From Luzula sylvatica (lineage: Eukaryota > Streptophyta > Magnoliopsida > Poales > Juncaceae), in assembly GCA_946800325.1 (NCBI GenBank), contig OX326958.1:74448100-74512099 (forward strand): 64,000 nucleotides of DNA, in the 5' to 3' direction. Of this stretch, positions 47,978 through 61,979 are shown piece by piece. Every line of letters begins with the position of its first letter. Positions within the stretch are counted from its first letter, which is position 1. Position numbers and translations under genes: made by a program. The notes beneath the pieces were generated by a model. The model ran no database searches and was not told the DNA's origin. It saw nothing but the letters and a program-made list of their open reading frames with translations.

Positions 47978-50457
47978 GGTTGTGAAATTTGGTGAAAACT
48001 TATGTACTAAAAGATACGATACAAATGATCTTAAAACACGTTATTTGAACTCCTCAAAGCGTTAAAATCTTGTTTTGAATCGAAAAACAAACTTTCTTAG
48101 TGTTTGTGAAATTTGGTGAAAAGTTATGTAGTAAAAGATATGATACAAATGATCTAAAAATACGTTATTTGAACTCCTCAAAGCGTTAAAATCTTGTTTT
48201 GAATCGAAAAACAAACTTTCTTAGTGTTTGAGACATTTGGTGAAAAGTTATGTACTAGAAGATACGATACAAATGATCTTAAAACACGTTATTTGAACTC
48301 CTCAAAGCGTTAAAATCTTGTTTTGAATCGAAAAACAAACTTTCTTAGTGTTTGTGAAGTTTGGTGAAAAGTTATGTACTAAAAGATACGATACAAATGA
48401 TCTTCAAACACGTTATTTGAACTCCTCAAAGCGTTAAAATCTTGTTTTGAATCGAAAAACAAACTTTCTTAGTGTTTGTGAAATTTGGTGAAAAGTTATG
48501 TACTAAAAGATACGATACAAATGATCTAAAAACACGTTATTTGAACACCTCAAAGCGTTAAAATCTTGTTTTGAATCGAAAAACAAACTTTCTTAGTGTT
48601 TGTGAAATTTGGTGAAAAGTTATGTAGTAAAATATACGATACAAATGATCTTAAAACACGTTATTTGAACTCCTCAAAGCGTTAAAATCTTGTTTTGAAT
48701 CGAAAAACAAACTATCTTAGTGTTTGTGAAATTTGGTGAAAAGTTATGTACTAAAAGATACGATACAAATGATCTTAAAACACGTTATTTGAACTCCTCA
48801 AAGCGTTCAAATCTTGTTTTGAATCGAAAAACAAACTATCTCAGTGTTTGTGAAATTTGGTGAAAAGTGACGTACTAAAAGATACGATACAAATGATCTA
48901 AAAACACGTTCTTTGAACTCCTCAAAGCGTTCAAATCTTGTTTTGAATCGAAAAACAAACTTTCTTAGTGTTTGTGAAATTTGGTGAAAAGTTATGTAGT
49001 AAAAGATACGATACAAATGATCTAAAAACGCGTTATTTGAACTGCTCAAAGCGTTAAAATCTTGTTTTGAATCGAAAAACAAACTATCTTAGTGTTTGTG
49101 AAATTTGGTGAAAAGTTATGTACTAAAAGATACGATACAAATGATCTAAAAACACGTTATTTGAACTCCTCAAAGCGTTCAAATCTTGTTTTGAATCGAA
49201 AAACAAACTTTCTTACTGTTTGTGAAATTTGGTGAAAAGTTATGTAGTAAAAGATACGATACAAATGATCTAAAAACACGTTATTTGAACTGCTCAAAGC
49301 GTTAAAATCTTGTTTTGAATCGAAAAACAAACTATCTTAGTGTTTGTGAAATTTGGTGAAAAGTTACGTATTAAAAGATACGATACAAATGATCTAAAAA
49401 CACGTTATTTGAACACCTCAAAGCGTTAAAATCTTGTTTTGAATCGAAAAACAAACTTTCTTAGTGTTTGTGAAATTTGGTGAAAAGTTATGTAGTAAAA
49501 GATACGATACAAATGATCTTGAAACACGTTATTTGAACTCCTCAAAGCGTTAAAATCTTGTTTTGAATCGAAAAACAAACTATCTTAGTGTTTGTGAAAT
49601 TTGGTGAAAAGTTATGTAGTAAAATATACGATACAAATGATCTTAAAACACGTTATTTGAACTCCTCAAAGCGTTAAAATCTTGTTTTGAATCGAAAAAC
49701 AAACTATCTTAGTGTTTGTGAAATTTGGTGAAAAGTTATGTACTAAAAGATACGATACAAATGATCTTAAAACACGTTATTTGAACTCCTCAAAGCGTTC
49801 AAATCTTGTTTTGAATCGAAAAACAAACTATCTTAGTGTTTGTGAAATTTGGTGAAAAGTGACGTACTAAAAGATACGATACAAATGATCTAAAAACACG
49901 TTCTTTGAACTCCTCAAAGCGTTCAAATCTTGTTTTGAATCGAAAAACAAACTTTCTTAGTGTTTGTGAAATTTGGTGAAAAGTTATGTAGTAAAAGATA
50001 CGATACAAATGATCTAAAAACGCGTTATTTGAACTGCTCAAAGCGTTAAAATCTTGTTTTGAATCGAAAAACAAACTATCTTAGTGTTTGTGAAATTTGG
50101 TGAAAAGTTATGTACTAAAAGATACGATACAAATGATCTAAAAACACGTTATTAGAACTCCTCAAAGCGTTCAAATCTTGTTTTGAATCGAAAAACAAAC
50201 TTTCTTACTGTTTGTGAAATTTGGTGAAAAGTTATGTAGTAAAAGATACGATACAAATGATCTAAAAACACGTTATTTGAACTGCTCAAAGCGTTAAAAT
50301 CTTGTTTTGAATCGAAAAACAAACTATCTTAGTGTTTGTGAAATTTGGTGAAAAGTTATGTACTAAAAGATACGATACAAATGATCTGAAAACACGTTAT
50401 TTGAACTCCTCAAAGCGTTCAAATCTTGTTTTGAATCGAAAAACAAACTTTCTTAGT
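47978..50457 (+). repeat. 20-monomer HOR unit (2,480 bp), distant copy
   Basis: It is the partner of 9713-12192 at offset 38,265. It has the unpatched variant series at 48,868-49,275 and a private 'gttacgtatt' near 49,366. Two 'gtgacg' monomers are 992 bp apart, each followed two monomers later by an 'aaacgcg' site. Confidence 0.88.
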
Positions 50458-53400
50458 GGTTGTGAAATTTGGTGAAAACTTATGTACTAAAAGATACGAT
50501 ACAAATGATCTTAAAACACGTTATTTGAACTCCTCAAAGCGTTAAAATCTTGTTTTGAATCGAAAAACAAACTTTCTTAGTGTTTGTGAAATTTGGTGAA
50601 AAGTTATGTAGTAAAAGATATGATACAAATGATCTAAAAATACGTTATTTGAACTCCTCAAAGCGTTAAAATCTTGTTTTGAATCGAAAAACAAACTTTC
50701 TTAGTGTTTGAGACATTTGGTGAAAAGTTATGTACTAGAAGATACGATACAAATGATCTTAAAACACGTTATTTGAACTCCTCAAAGCGTTAAAATCTTG
50801 TTTTGAATCGAAAAACAAACTTTCTTAGTGTTTGTGAAATTTGGTGAAAAGTTATGTACTAAAAGATACGATACAAATGATCTTAAAACACGTTATTTGA
50901 ACCCCTCAAAGCGTTCAAATCTTGTTTTGAATCGAAAAACAAACTATCTTAGTGTTTGTGAAATTTGGTGAAAAGTTACGTACTAAAAGATACGATACAA
51001 ATGATCTAAAAACACGTTCTTTGAACTCCTCAAAGCGTTCAAATCTTGTTTTGAATCGAAAAACAAACTATCTTAGTGTTTGTGAAATTTGGTGAAAAGT
51101 TATGTACTAGAAGATACGATACAAATGATCTTAAAACACGTTCTTTGAACTCCTCAAAGCGTTCAAATCTTGTTTTGAATCGAAAAACAAACTTTCTTAG
51201 TGTTTGTGAAGTTTGGTGAAAAGTTATGTACTAAAAGATACGATACAAATGATCTTAAAACACGTTATTTGAACTCCTCAAAGCGTTAAAATCTTGTTTT
51301 GAATCGAAAAACAAACTTTCTTAGTGTTTGTGAAATTTGGTGAAAAGTTATGTACTAAAAGATACGATACAAATGATCTAAAAACACGTTATTTGAACAC
51401 CTCAAAGCGTTAAAATCTTGTTTTGAATAGAAAAACAAACTTTCTCAGTGTTTGTGAAATTTGGTGAAAAGTTACGTACTAAAAGATACGATACAAATGA
51501 TCTAAAAACACGTTATTCGAACTCCTCAAAGCGTTCAAATCTTGTTTTGAATCGAAAAACAAACTTTCTTAGTGTTTGTGAAATTTGGTGAAAAGTTATG
51601 TACTAAAAGATACGATACAAATGATCTAAAAACACGTTATTTGAACACCTCAAAGCGTTAAAATCTTGTTTTGAATCGAAAAACAAACTTTCTTAGTGTT
51701 TGTGAAATTTGGTGAAAAGTTATGTAGTAAAAGATACGATACAAATGATCTTGAAACACGTTATTTGAACTCCTCAAAGCGTTAAAATCTTGTTTTGAAT
51801 CGAAAAACAAACTATCTTAGTGTTTGTGAAATTTGGTGAAAAGTTATGTAGTAAAATATACGATACAAATGATCTTAAAACACGTTATTTGAACTCCTCA
51901 AAGCGTTAAAATCTTGTTTTGAATCGAAAAACAAACTATCTTAGTGTTTGTGAAATTTGGTGAAAAGTTATGTACTAAAAGATACGATACAAATGATCTT
52001 AAAACACGTTATTTGAACTCCTCAAAGCGTTCAAATCTTGTTTTGAATCGAAAAACAAACTATCTCAGTGTTTGTGAAATTTGGTGAAAAGTGACGTACT
52101 AAAAGATACGATACAAATGATCTAAAAACACGTTCTTTGAACTCCTCAAAGCGTTCAAATCTTGTTTTGAATCGAAAAACAAACTTTCTTAGTGTTTGTG
52201 AAATTTGGTGAAAAGTTATGTAGTAAAAGATACGATACAAATGATCTAAAAACGCGTTATTTGAACTGCTCAAAGCGTTAAAATCTTGTTTTGAATCGAA
52301 AAACAAACTATCTTAGTGTTTGTGAAATTTGGTGAAAAGTTATGTACTAAAAGATACGATACAAATGATCTAAAAACACGTTATTTGAACTCCTCAAAGC
52401 GTTCAAATCTTGTTTTGAATCGAAAAACAAACTTTCTTACTGTTTGTGAAATTTGGTGAAAAGTTATGTAGTAAAAGATACGATACAAATGATCTAAAAA
52501 CACGTTATTTGAACTGCTCAAAGCGTTAAAATCTTGTTTTGAATCGAAAAACAAACTATCTTAGTGTTTGTGAAATTTGGTGAAAAGTTACGTACTAAAA
52601 GATACGATACAAATGATCTAAAAACACGTTATTTGAACACCTCAAAGCGTTAAAATCTTGTTTTGAATCGAAAAACAAACTTTCTTAGTGTTTGTGAAAT
52701 TTGGTGAAAAGTTATGTAGTAAAAGATACGATACAAATGATCTTGAAACACGTTATTTGATCTCCTCAAAGCGTTAAAATCTTGTTTTGAATCGAAAAAC
52801 AAACTATCTTAGTGTTTGTGAAATTTGGTGAAAAGTTATGTAGTAAAATATACGATACAAATGATCTTAAAACACGTTATTTGAACTCCTCAAAGCGTTA
52901 AAATCTTGTTTTGAATCGAAAAACAAACTATCTTAGTGTTTGTGAAATTTGGTGAAAAGTTATGTACTAAAAGATACGATACAAATGATCTTAAAACACG
53001 TTATTTGAACTCCTCAAAGCGTTCAAATCTTGTTTTGAATCGAAAAACAAACTATCTTAGTGTTTGTGAAATTTGGTGAAAAGTGACGTACTAAAAGATA
53101 CGATACAAATGATCTAAAAACACGTTCTTTGAACTCCTCAAAGCGTTCAAATCTTATTTTGAATCGAAAAACAAACTTTCTTAGTGTTTGTGAAATTTGG
53201 TGAAAAGTTATGTAGTAAAAGATACGATACAAATGATCTAAAAACGCGTTATTTGAACTGCTCAAAGCGTTAAAATCTTGTTTTGAATCGAAAAACAAAC
53301 TATCTTAGTGTTTGTGAAATTTGGTGAAAAGTTATGTACTAAAAGATACGATACAAATGATCTAAAAACACGTTATTTGAACTCCTCAAAGCGTTCAAAT

Positions 53401-53681
53401 CTTGTTTTGAATCGAAAAACAAACTTTCTTACTGTTTGTGAAATTTGGTGAAAAGTTATGTAGTAAAAGATACGATACAAATGATCTAAAAACACGTTAT
53501 TTGAACTGCTCAAAGCGTTAAAATCTTGTTTTGAATCGAAAAACAAACTATCTTAGTGTTTGTGAAATTTGGTGAAAAGTTATGTACTAAAAGATACGAT
53601 ACAAATGATCTGAAAACACGTTATTTGAACTCCTCAAAGCGTTCAAATCTTGTTTTGAATCGAAAAACAAACTTTCTTAGT
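50458..53681 (+). repeat. 26-monomer HOR unit, beta type, distant copy
   Basis: The spacing of 3,224 bp matches 12193-15416 at offset 38,265. Private differences noticed are 'gaatagaaaaac' near 51,427 and 'cttattttg' near 53,155. Confidence 0.9.
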
Positions 53682-55229
53682 GGTTGTGAAATTTGGTGAA
53701 AACTTATGTACTAAAAGATACGATACAAATGATCTTAAAACACGTTATTTGAACTCCTCAAAGCGTTAAAATCTTGTTTTGAATCGAAAAACAAACTTTC
53801 TTAGTGTTTGTGAAATTTGGTGAAAAGTTATGTAGTAAAAGATATGATACAAATGATCTAAAAATACGTTATTTGAACTCCTCAAAGCGTTAAAATCTTG
53901 TTTTGAATCGAAAAACAAACTTTCTTAGTGTTTGAGACATTTGGTGAAAAGTTATGTACTAGAAGATACGATACAAATGATCTTAAAACACGTTATTTGA
54001 ACTCCTCAAAGCGTTAAAATCTTGTTTTGAATCGAAAAACAAACTTTCTTAGTGTTTGTGACATTTGGTGAAAAGTTATGTACTAAAAGATACGATACAA
54101 ATGATCTTAAAACACGTTATTTGAACCCCTCAAAGCGTTCAAATCTTGTTTTGAATCGAAAAACAAACTATCTTAGTGTTTGTGAAATTTGGTGAAAAGT
54201 TACGTACTAAAAGATACGATACAAATGATCTAAAAACACGTTCTTTGAACTCCTCAAAGCGTTCAAATCTTGTTTTGAATCGAAAAACAAACTTTCATAG
54301 TGTTTGTGAAATTTGGTGAAAAGTTATGTAGTAAAAGATACGATACAAATGATCTAAAAACACGTTATTTGAACTGCTCAAAGCGTTAAAATCTTGTTTT
54401 GAATCGAAAAACAAACTATCTTAGTGTTTGTGAAATTTGGTGAAAAGTTATGTACTAAAAGATACGATACAAATGATCTAAAAACACGTTATTTGAACTC
54501 CTCAAAGCGTTCAAATCTTGTTTTGAATCGAAAAACAAACTATCTTAGTGTTTGTGAAATTTGGTGAAAAGTTATGTACTAAAAGATACGATACAAATGA
54601 TCTAAAAATACGTTATTTGAACTCCTCAAAGCGTTAAAATCTTGTTTTGAATCGAAAAACAAACTTTCTTAGTGTTTGAGACATTTGGTGAAAAGTTATG
54701 TACTAGAAGATACGATACAAATGATCTTAAAACACGTTATTTGAACTCCTCAAAGCGTTAAAATCTTGTTTTGAATCGAAAAACAAACTTTCTTAGTGTT
54801 TGTGAAATTTGGTGAAAAGTTATGTACTAAAAGATACGATACAAATGATCTTAAAACACGTTATTTGAACCCCTCAAAGCGTTCAAATCTTGTTTTGAAT
54901 CGAAAAACAAACTATCTTAGTGTTTGTGAAATTTGGTGAAAAGTTACGTACTAAAAGATACGATACAAATGATCTAAAAACACGTTCTTTGAACTCCTCA
55001 AAGCGTTCAAATCTTGTTTTGAATCGAAAAACAAACTATCTTAGTGTTTGTGAAATTTGGTGAAAAGTTATGTACTAGAAGATACGATACAAATGATCTT
55101 AAAACACGTTCTTTGAACTCCTCAAAGCGTTCAAATCTTGTTTTGAATCGAAAAACAAACTTTCTTAGTGTTTGTGAAGTTTGGTGAAAAGTTATGTACT
55201 AAAAGATACGATACAAATGATCTTAAAAC

Positions 55230-55231
55230 AA
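55230..55231 (+). other. Out-of-register junction, 51-bp loss
   Basis: CTTAAAACA runs directly into AACTATCTTAG. In an intact monomer pair 51 more bases lie between them. The two sides share about 5-6 bases (AAAACA), which is microhomology at the join. Sequence to the left follows beta order, and sequence to the right belongs to the monomers that precede the GGTTG landmark. Confidence 0.9.
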
Positions 55232-55528
55232 ACTATCTTAGTGTTTGTGAAATTTGGTGAAAAGTTATGTACTAAAAGATACGATACAAATGATCTAAAA
55301 ACACGTTATTTGAACTCCTCAAAGCGTTCAAATCTTGTTTTGAATCGAAAAACAAACTTTCTTACTGTTTGTGAAATTTGGTGAAAAGTTATGTAGTAAA
55401 AGATACGATACAAATGATCTAAAAACACGTTATTTGAACTGCTCAAAGCGTTAAAATCTTGTTTTGAATCGAAAAACAAACTATCTTAGTGTTTGTGAAA
55501 TTTGGTGAAAAGTTATGTACTAAAAGAT

Positions 55529-55530
55529 AG
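55529..55530 (+). other. Out-of-register junction, 83-bp loss
   Basis: CTAAAAGATA is joined to GTGGTTGTG, skipping 83 bases relative to the sister units (for example 61,895-61,977). Only about two bases (TA) of microhomology are present. The join lies 299 bp after the previous one. Confidence 0.9.
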
Positions 55531-55531
55531 T

Positions 55532-58500
55532 GGTTGTGAAATTTGGTGAAAACTTATGTACTAAAAGATACGATACAAATGATCTTAAAACACGTTATTT
55601 GAACTCCTCAAAGCGTTAAAATCTTGTTTTGAATCGAAAAACAAACTTTCTTAGTGTTTGTGAAATTTGGTGAAAAGTTATGTAGTAAAAGATATGATAC
55701 AAATGATCTAAAAATACGTTATTTGAACTCCTCAAAGCGTTAAAATCTTGTTTTGAATCGAAAAACAAACTTTCTTAGTGTTTGAGACATTTGGTGAAAA
55801 GTTATGTACTAGAAGATACGATACAAATGATCTTAAAACACGTTATTTGAACTCCTCAAAGCGTTAAAATCTTGTTTTGAATCGAAAAACAAACTTTCTT
55901 AGTGTTTGTGACATTTGGTGAAAAGTTATGTACTAAAAGATACGATACAAATGATCTTAAAACACGTTATTTGAACCCCTCAAAGCGTTCAAATCTTGTT
56001 TTGAATCGAAAAACAAACTATCTTAGTGTTTGTGAAATTTGGTGAAAAGTTACGTACTAAAAGATAAGATACAAATGATCTAAAAACACGTTCTTTGAAC
56101 TCCTCAAAGCGTTCAAATCTTGTTTTGAATCGAAAAACAAACTTTCATAGTGTTTGTGAAATTTGGTGAAAAGTTATGTAGTAAAAGATACGATACAAAT
56201 GATCTAAAAACACGTTATTTGAACTGCTCAAAGCGTTAAAATCTTGTTTTGAATCGAAAAACAAACTATCTTAGTGTTTGTGAAATTTGGTGAAAAGTTA
56301 TGTACTAAAAGATACGATACAAATGATCTAAAAACACGTTATTTGAACTCCTCAAAGCGTTCAAATCTTGTTTTGAATCGGAAAACAAACTTTCTTACTC
56401 TTTGTGAAATTTGGTGAAAAGTTATGTAGTAAAAGATACGATACAAATGATCTAAAAACACGTTATTTGAACTGCTCAAAGCGTTAAAATTTTGTTTTGA
56501 ATCGAAAAACAAACTATCTTAGTGTTTGTGAAATTTGGTGAAAAGTTATGTACTAAAAGATACGATACAAATGATCTAAAAACACGTTATTTGAACTCCT
56601 CAAAGCGTTCAAATCTTGTTTTGAATCGAAAAACAAACTTTCTTAGTGTTTGTGAAGTTTGGTGAAAAGTTATGTACTAAAAGATACGATACAAATGATC
56701 TTCAAACACGTTATTTGAACTCCTCAAAGCGTTAAAATCTTGTTTTGAATCGAAAAACAAACTTTCTTAGTGTTTGTGAAATTTGGTGAAAAGTTATGTA
56801 CTAAAAGATACGATACAAATGATCTAAAAACACGTTATTTGAACACCTCAAAGCGTTAAAATCTTGTTTTGAATCGAAAAACAAACTTTCTTAGTGTTTG
56901 TGAAATTTGGTGAAAAGTTATGTAGTAAAATATACGATACAAATGATCTTAAAACACGTTATTTGAACTCCTCAAAGCGTTAAAATCTTGTTTTGAATCG
57001 AAAAACAAACTATCTTAGTGTTTGTGAAATTTGGTGAAAAGTTATGTACTAAAAGATACGATACAAATGATCTTAAAACACGTTATTTGAACTCCTCAAA
57101 GCGTTCAAATCTTGTTTTGAATCGAAAAACAAACTATCTCAGTGTTTGTGAAATTTGGTGAAAAGTGACGTACTAAAAGATACGATACAAATGATCTAAA
57201 AACACGTTCTTTGAACTCCTCAAAGCGTTCAAATCTTGTTTTGAATCGAAAAACAAACTTTCTTAGTGTTTGTGAAATTTGGTGAAAAGTTATGTAGTAA
57301 AAGATACGATACAAATGATCTAAAAACGCGTTATTTGAACTGCTCAAAGCGTTAAAATCTTGTTTTGAATCGAAAAACAAACTATCTTAGTGTTTGTGAA
57401 ATTTGGTGAAAAGTTATGTACTAAAAGATACGATACAAATGATCTAAAAACACGTTATTTGAACTCCTCAAAGCGTTCAAATCTTGTTTTGAATCGAAAA
57501 ACAAACTTTCTTACTGTTTGTGAAATTTGGTGAAAAGTTATGTAGTAAAAGATACGATACAAATGATCTAAAAACACGTTATTTGAACTGCTCAAAGCGT
57601 TAAAATCTTGTTTTGAATCGAAAAACAAACTATCTTAGTGTTTGTGAAATTTGGTGAAAAGTTACGTACTAAAAGATACGATACAAATGATCTAAAAACA
57701 CGTTATTTGAACACCTCAAAGCGTTAAAATCTTGTTTTGAATCGAAAAACAAACTTTCTTAGTGTTTGTGAAATTTGGTGAAAAGTTATGTAGTAAAAGA
57801 TACGATACAAATGATCTTGAAACACGTTATTTGAACTCCTCAAAGCGTTAAAATCTTGTTTTGAATCGAAAAACAAACTATCTTAGTGTTTGTGAAATTT
57901 GGTGAAAAGTTATGTAGTAAAATATACGATACAAATGATCTTAAAACACGTTATTTGAACTCCTCAAAGCGTTAAAATCTTGTTTTGAATCGAAAAACAA
58001 ACTATCTTAGTGTTTGTGAAATTTGGTGAAAAGTTATGTACTAAAAGATACGATACAAATGATCTTAAAACACGTTATTTGAACTCCTCAAAGCGTTCAA
58101 ATCTTGTTTTGAATCGAAAAACAAACTATCTTAGTGTTTGTGAAATTTGGTGAAAAGTGACGTACTAAAAGATACGATACAAATGATCTAAAAACACGTT
58201 CTTTGAACTCCTCAAAGCGTTCAAATCTTGTTTTGAATCGAAAAACAAACTTTCTTAGTGTTTGTGAAATTTGGTGAAAAGTTATGTAGTAAAAGATACG
58301 ATACAAATGATCTAAAAACGCGTTATTTGAACTGCTCAAAGCGTTAAAATCTTGTTTTGAATCGAAAAACAAACTATCTTAGTGTTTGTGAAATTTGGTG
58401 AAAAGTTATGTACTAAAAGATACGATACAAATGATCTAAAAACACGTTATTTGAACTCCTCAAAGCGTTCAAATCTTGTTTTGAATCGAAAAACAAACTT

Positions 58501-58755
58501 TCTTACTGTTTGTGAAATTTGGTGAAAAGTTATGTAGTAAAAGATACGATACAAATGATCTAAAAACACGTTATTTGAACTGCTCAAAGCGTTAAAATCT
58601 TGTTTTGAATCGAAAAACAAACTATCTTAGTGTTTGTGAAATTTGGTGAAAAGTTATGTACTAAAAGATACGATACAAATGATCTGAAAACACGTTATTT
58701 GAACTCCTCAAAGCGTTCAAATCTTGTTTTGAATCGAAAAACAAACTTTCTTAGT
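55532..58755 (+). repeat. 26-monomer HOR unit, alpha type, copy 1
   Basis: The spacing is exactly 3,224 bp. The order after the landmark is 'tgagacattt', 'tgtgacattt', 'gaacccctc', 'ttcatagtg', 'aatcggaaaac / ttactcttt', 'aaaattttg', 'gatcttcaaac' (56,703), then two 'gtgacg' monomers 992 bp apart. The one private difference from copy 2 that I noticed is A at 56,067 (GATAAGATAC). Confidence 0.92.
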
Positions 58756-61700
58756 GGTTGTGAAATTTGGTGAAAACTTATGTACTAAAAGATACGATAC
58801 AAATGATCTTAAAACACGTTATTTGAACTCCTCAAAGCGTTAAAATCTTGTTTTGAATCGAAAAACAAACTTTCTTAGTGTTTGTGAAATTTGGTGAAAA
58901 GTTATGTAGTAAAAGATATGATACAAATGATCTAAAAATACGTTATTTGAACTCCTCAAAGCGTTAAAATCTTGTTTTGAATCGAAAAACAAACTTTCTT
59001 AGTGTTTGAGACATTTGGTGAAAAGTTATGTACTAGAAGATACGATACAAATGATCTTAAAACACGTTATTTGAACTCCTCAAAGCGTTAAAATCTTGTT
59101 TTGAATCGAAAAACAAACTTTCTTAGTGTTTGTGACATTTGGTGAAAAGTTATGTACTAAAAGATACGATACAAATGATCTTAAAACACGTTATTTGAAC
59201 CCCTCAAAGCGTTCAAATCTTGTTTTGAATCGAAAAACAAACTATCTTAGTGTTTGTGAAATTTGGTGAAAAGTTACGTACTAAAAGATACGATACAAAT
59301 GATCTAAAAACACGTTCTTTGAACTCCTCAAAGCGTTCAAATCTTGTTTTGAATCGAAAAACAAACTTTCATAGTGTTTGTGAAATTTGGTGAAAAGTTA
59401 TGTAGTAAAAGATACGATACAAATGATCTAAAAACACGTTATTTGAACTGCTCAAAGCGTTAAAATCTTGTTTTGAATCGAAAAACAAACTATCTTAGTG
59501 TTTGTGAAATTTGGTGAAAAGTTATGTACTAAAAGATACGATACAAATGATCTAAAAACACGTTATTTGAACTCCTCAAAGCGTTCAAATCTTGTTTTGA
59601 ATCGGAAAACAAACTTTCTTACTCTTTGTGAAATTTGGTGAAAAGTTATGTAGTAAAAGATACGATACAAATGATCTAAAAACACGTTATTTGAACTGCT
59701 CAAAGCGTTAAAATTTTGTTTTGAATCGAAAAACAAACTATCTTAGTGTTTGTGAAATTTGGTGAAAAGTTATGTACTAAAAGATACGATACAAATGATC
59801 TAAAAACACGTTATTTGAACTCCTCAAAGCGTTCAAATCTTGTTTTGAATCGAAAAACAAACTTTCTTAGTGTTTGTGAAGTTTGGTGAAAAGTTATGTA
59901 CTAAAAGATACGATACAAATGATCTTCAAACACGTTATTTGAACTCCTCAAAGCGTTAAAATCTTGTTTTGAATCGAAAAACAAACTTTCTTAGTGTTTG
60001 TGAAATTTGGTGAAAAGTTATGTACTAAAAGATACGATACAAATGATCTAAAAACACGTTATTTGAACACCTCAAAGCGTTAAAATCTTGTTTTGAATCG
60101 AAAAACAAACTTTCTTAGTGTTTGTGAAATTTGGTGAAAAGTTATGTAGTAAAATATACGATACAAATGATCTTAAAACACGTTATTTGAACTCCTCAAA
60201 GCGTTAAAATCTTGTTTTGAATCGAAAAACAAACTATCTTAGTGTTTGTGAAATTTGGTGAAAAGTTATGTACTAAAAGATACGATACAAATGATCTTAA
60301 AACACGTTATTTGAACTCCTCAAAGCGTTCAAATCTTGTTTTGAATCGAAAAACAAACTATCTCAGTGTTTGTGAAATTTGGTGAAAAGTGACGTACTAA
60401 AAGATACGATACAAATGATCTAAAAACACGTTCTTTGAACTCCTCAAAGCGTTCAAATCTTGTTTTGAATCGAAAAACAAACTTTCTTAGTGTTTGTGAA
60501 ATTTGGTGAAAAGTTATGTAGTAAAAGATACGATACAAATGATCTAAAAACGCGTTATTTGAACTGCTCAAAGCGTTAAAATCTTGTTTTGAATCGAAAA
60601 ACAAACTATCTTAGTGTTTGTGAAATTTGGTGAAAAGTTATGTACTAAAAGATACGATACAAATGATCTAAAAACACGTTATTTGAACTCCTCAAAGCGT
60701 TCAAATCTTGTTTTGAATCGAAAAACAAACTTTCTTACTGTTTGTGAAATTTGGTGAAAAGTTATGTAGTAAAAGATACGATACAAATGATCTAAAAACA
60801 CGTTATTTGAACTGCTCAAAGCGTTAAAATCTTGTTTTGAATCGAAAAACAAACTATCTTAGTGTTTGTGAAATTTGGTGAAAAGTTACGTACTAAAAGA
60901 TACGATACAAATGATCTAAAAACACGTTATTTGAACACCTCAAAGCGTTAAAATCTTGTTTTGAATCGAAAAACAAACTTTCTTAGTGTTTGTGAAATTT
61001 GGTGAAAAGTTATGTAGTAAAAGATACGATACAAATGATCTTGAAACACGTTATTTGAACTCCTCAAAGCGTTAAAATCTTGTTTTGAATCGAAAAACAA
61101 ACTATCTTAGTGTTTGTGAAATTTGGTGAAAAGTTATGTAGTAAAATATACGATACAAATGATCTTAAAACACGTTATTTGAACTCCTCAAAGCGTTAAA
61201 ATCTTGTTTTGAATCGAAAAACAAACTATCTTAGTGTTTGTGAAATTTGGTGAAAAGTTATGTACTAAAAGATACGATACAAATGATCTTAAAACACGTT
61301 ATTTGAACTCCTCAAAGCGTTCAAATCTTGTTTTGAATCGAAAAACAAACTATCTTAGTGTTTGTGAAATTTGGTGAAAAGTGACGTACTAAAAGATACG
61401 ATACAAATGATCTAAAAACACGTTCTTTGAACTCCTCAAAGCGTTCAAATCTTGTTTTGAATCGAAAAACAAACTTTCTTAGTGTTTGTGAAATTTGGTG
61501 AAAAGTTATGTAGTAAAAGATACGATACAAATGATCTAAAAACGCGTTATTTGAACTGCTCAAAGCGTTAAAATCTTGTTTTGAATCGAAAAACAAACTA
61601 TCTTAGTGTTTGTGAAATTTGGTGAAAAGTTATGTACTAAAAGATACGATACAAATGATCTAAAAACACGTTATTTGAACTCCTCAAAGCGTTCAAATCT

Positions 61701-61979
61701 TGTTTTGAATCGAAAAACAAACTTTCTTACTGTTTGTGAAATTTGGTGAAAAGTTATGTAGTAAAAGATACGATACAAATGATCTAAAAACACGTTATTT
61801 GAACTGCTCAAAGCGTTAAAATCTTGTTTTGAATCGAAAAACAAACTATCTTAGTGTTTGTGAAATTTGGTGAAAAGTTATGTACTAAAAGATACGATAC
61901 AAATGATCTGAAAACACGTTATTTGAACTCCTCAAAGCGTTCAAATCTTGTTTTGAATCGAAAAACAAACTTTCTTAGT
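58756..61979 (+). repeat. 26-monomer HOR unit, alpha type, copy 2
   Basis: It is directly tandem with copy 1, and I noticed only one base difference (59,291 C against 56,067 A). The 'gatcttcaaac' marker recurs at 59,927. This is the most homogeneous stretch of the window. Confidence 0.92.

Larger units (their letters stand above)
53682..55531 (+). repeat. Rearranged HOR unit (1,850 bp, 15 monomers minus 10 bp)
   Basis: It begins as an alpha head ('tgtgacattt', 'ttcatagtg' at 54,296) and switches in register near 54,540 to beta order, exactly as at 19,980-20,060 (offset 34,545). It is then broken by two out-of-register junctions at 55,230 and 55,529. Together they remove 51 + 83 bp, which accounts for the -10 shift in register. 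Confidence 0.88.

Noticed and set aside
55181..55384. The only longer plus-strand open frame (67 codons)
   Set aside because: It is created by the 51-bp deletion at 55,230, which fuses two phases of the satellite. It has no counterpart in intact units and no sign of being a gene.
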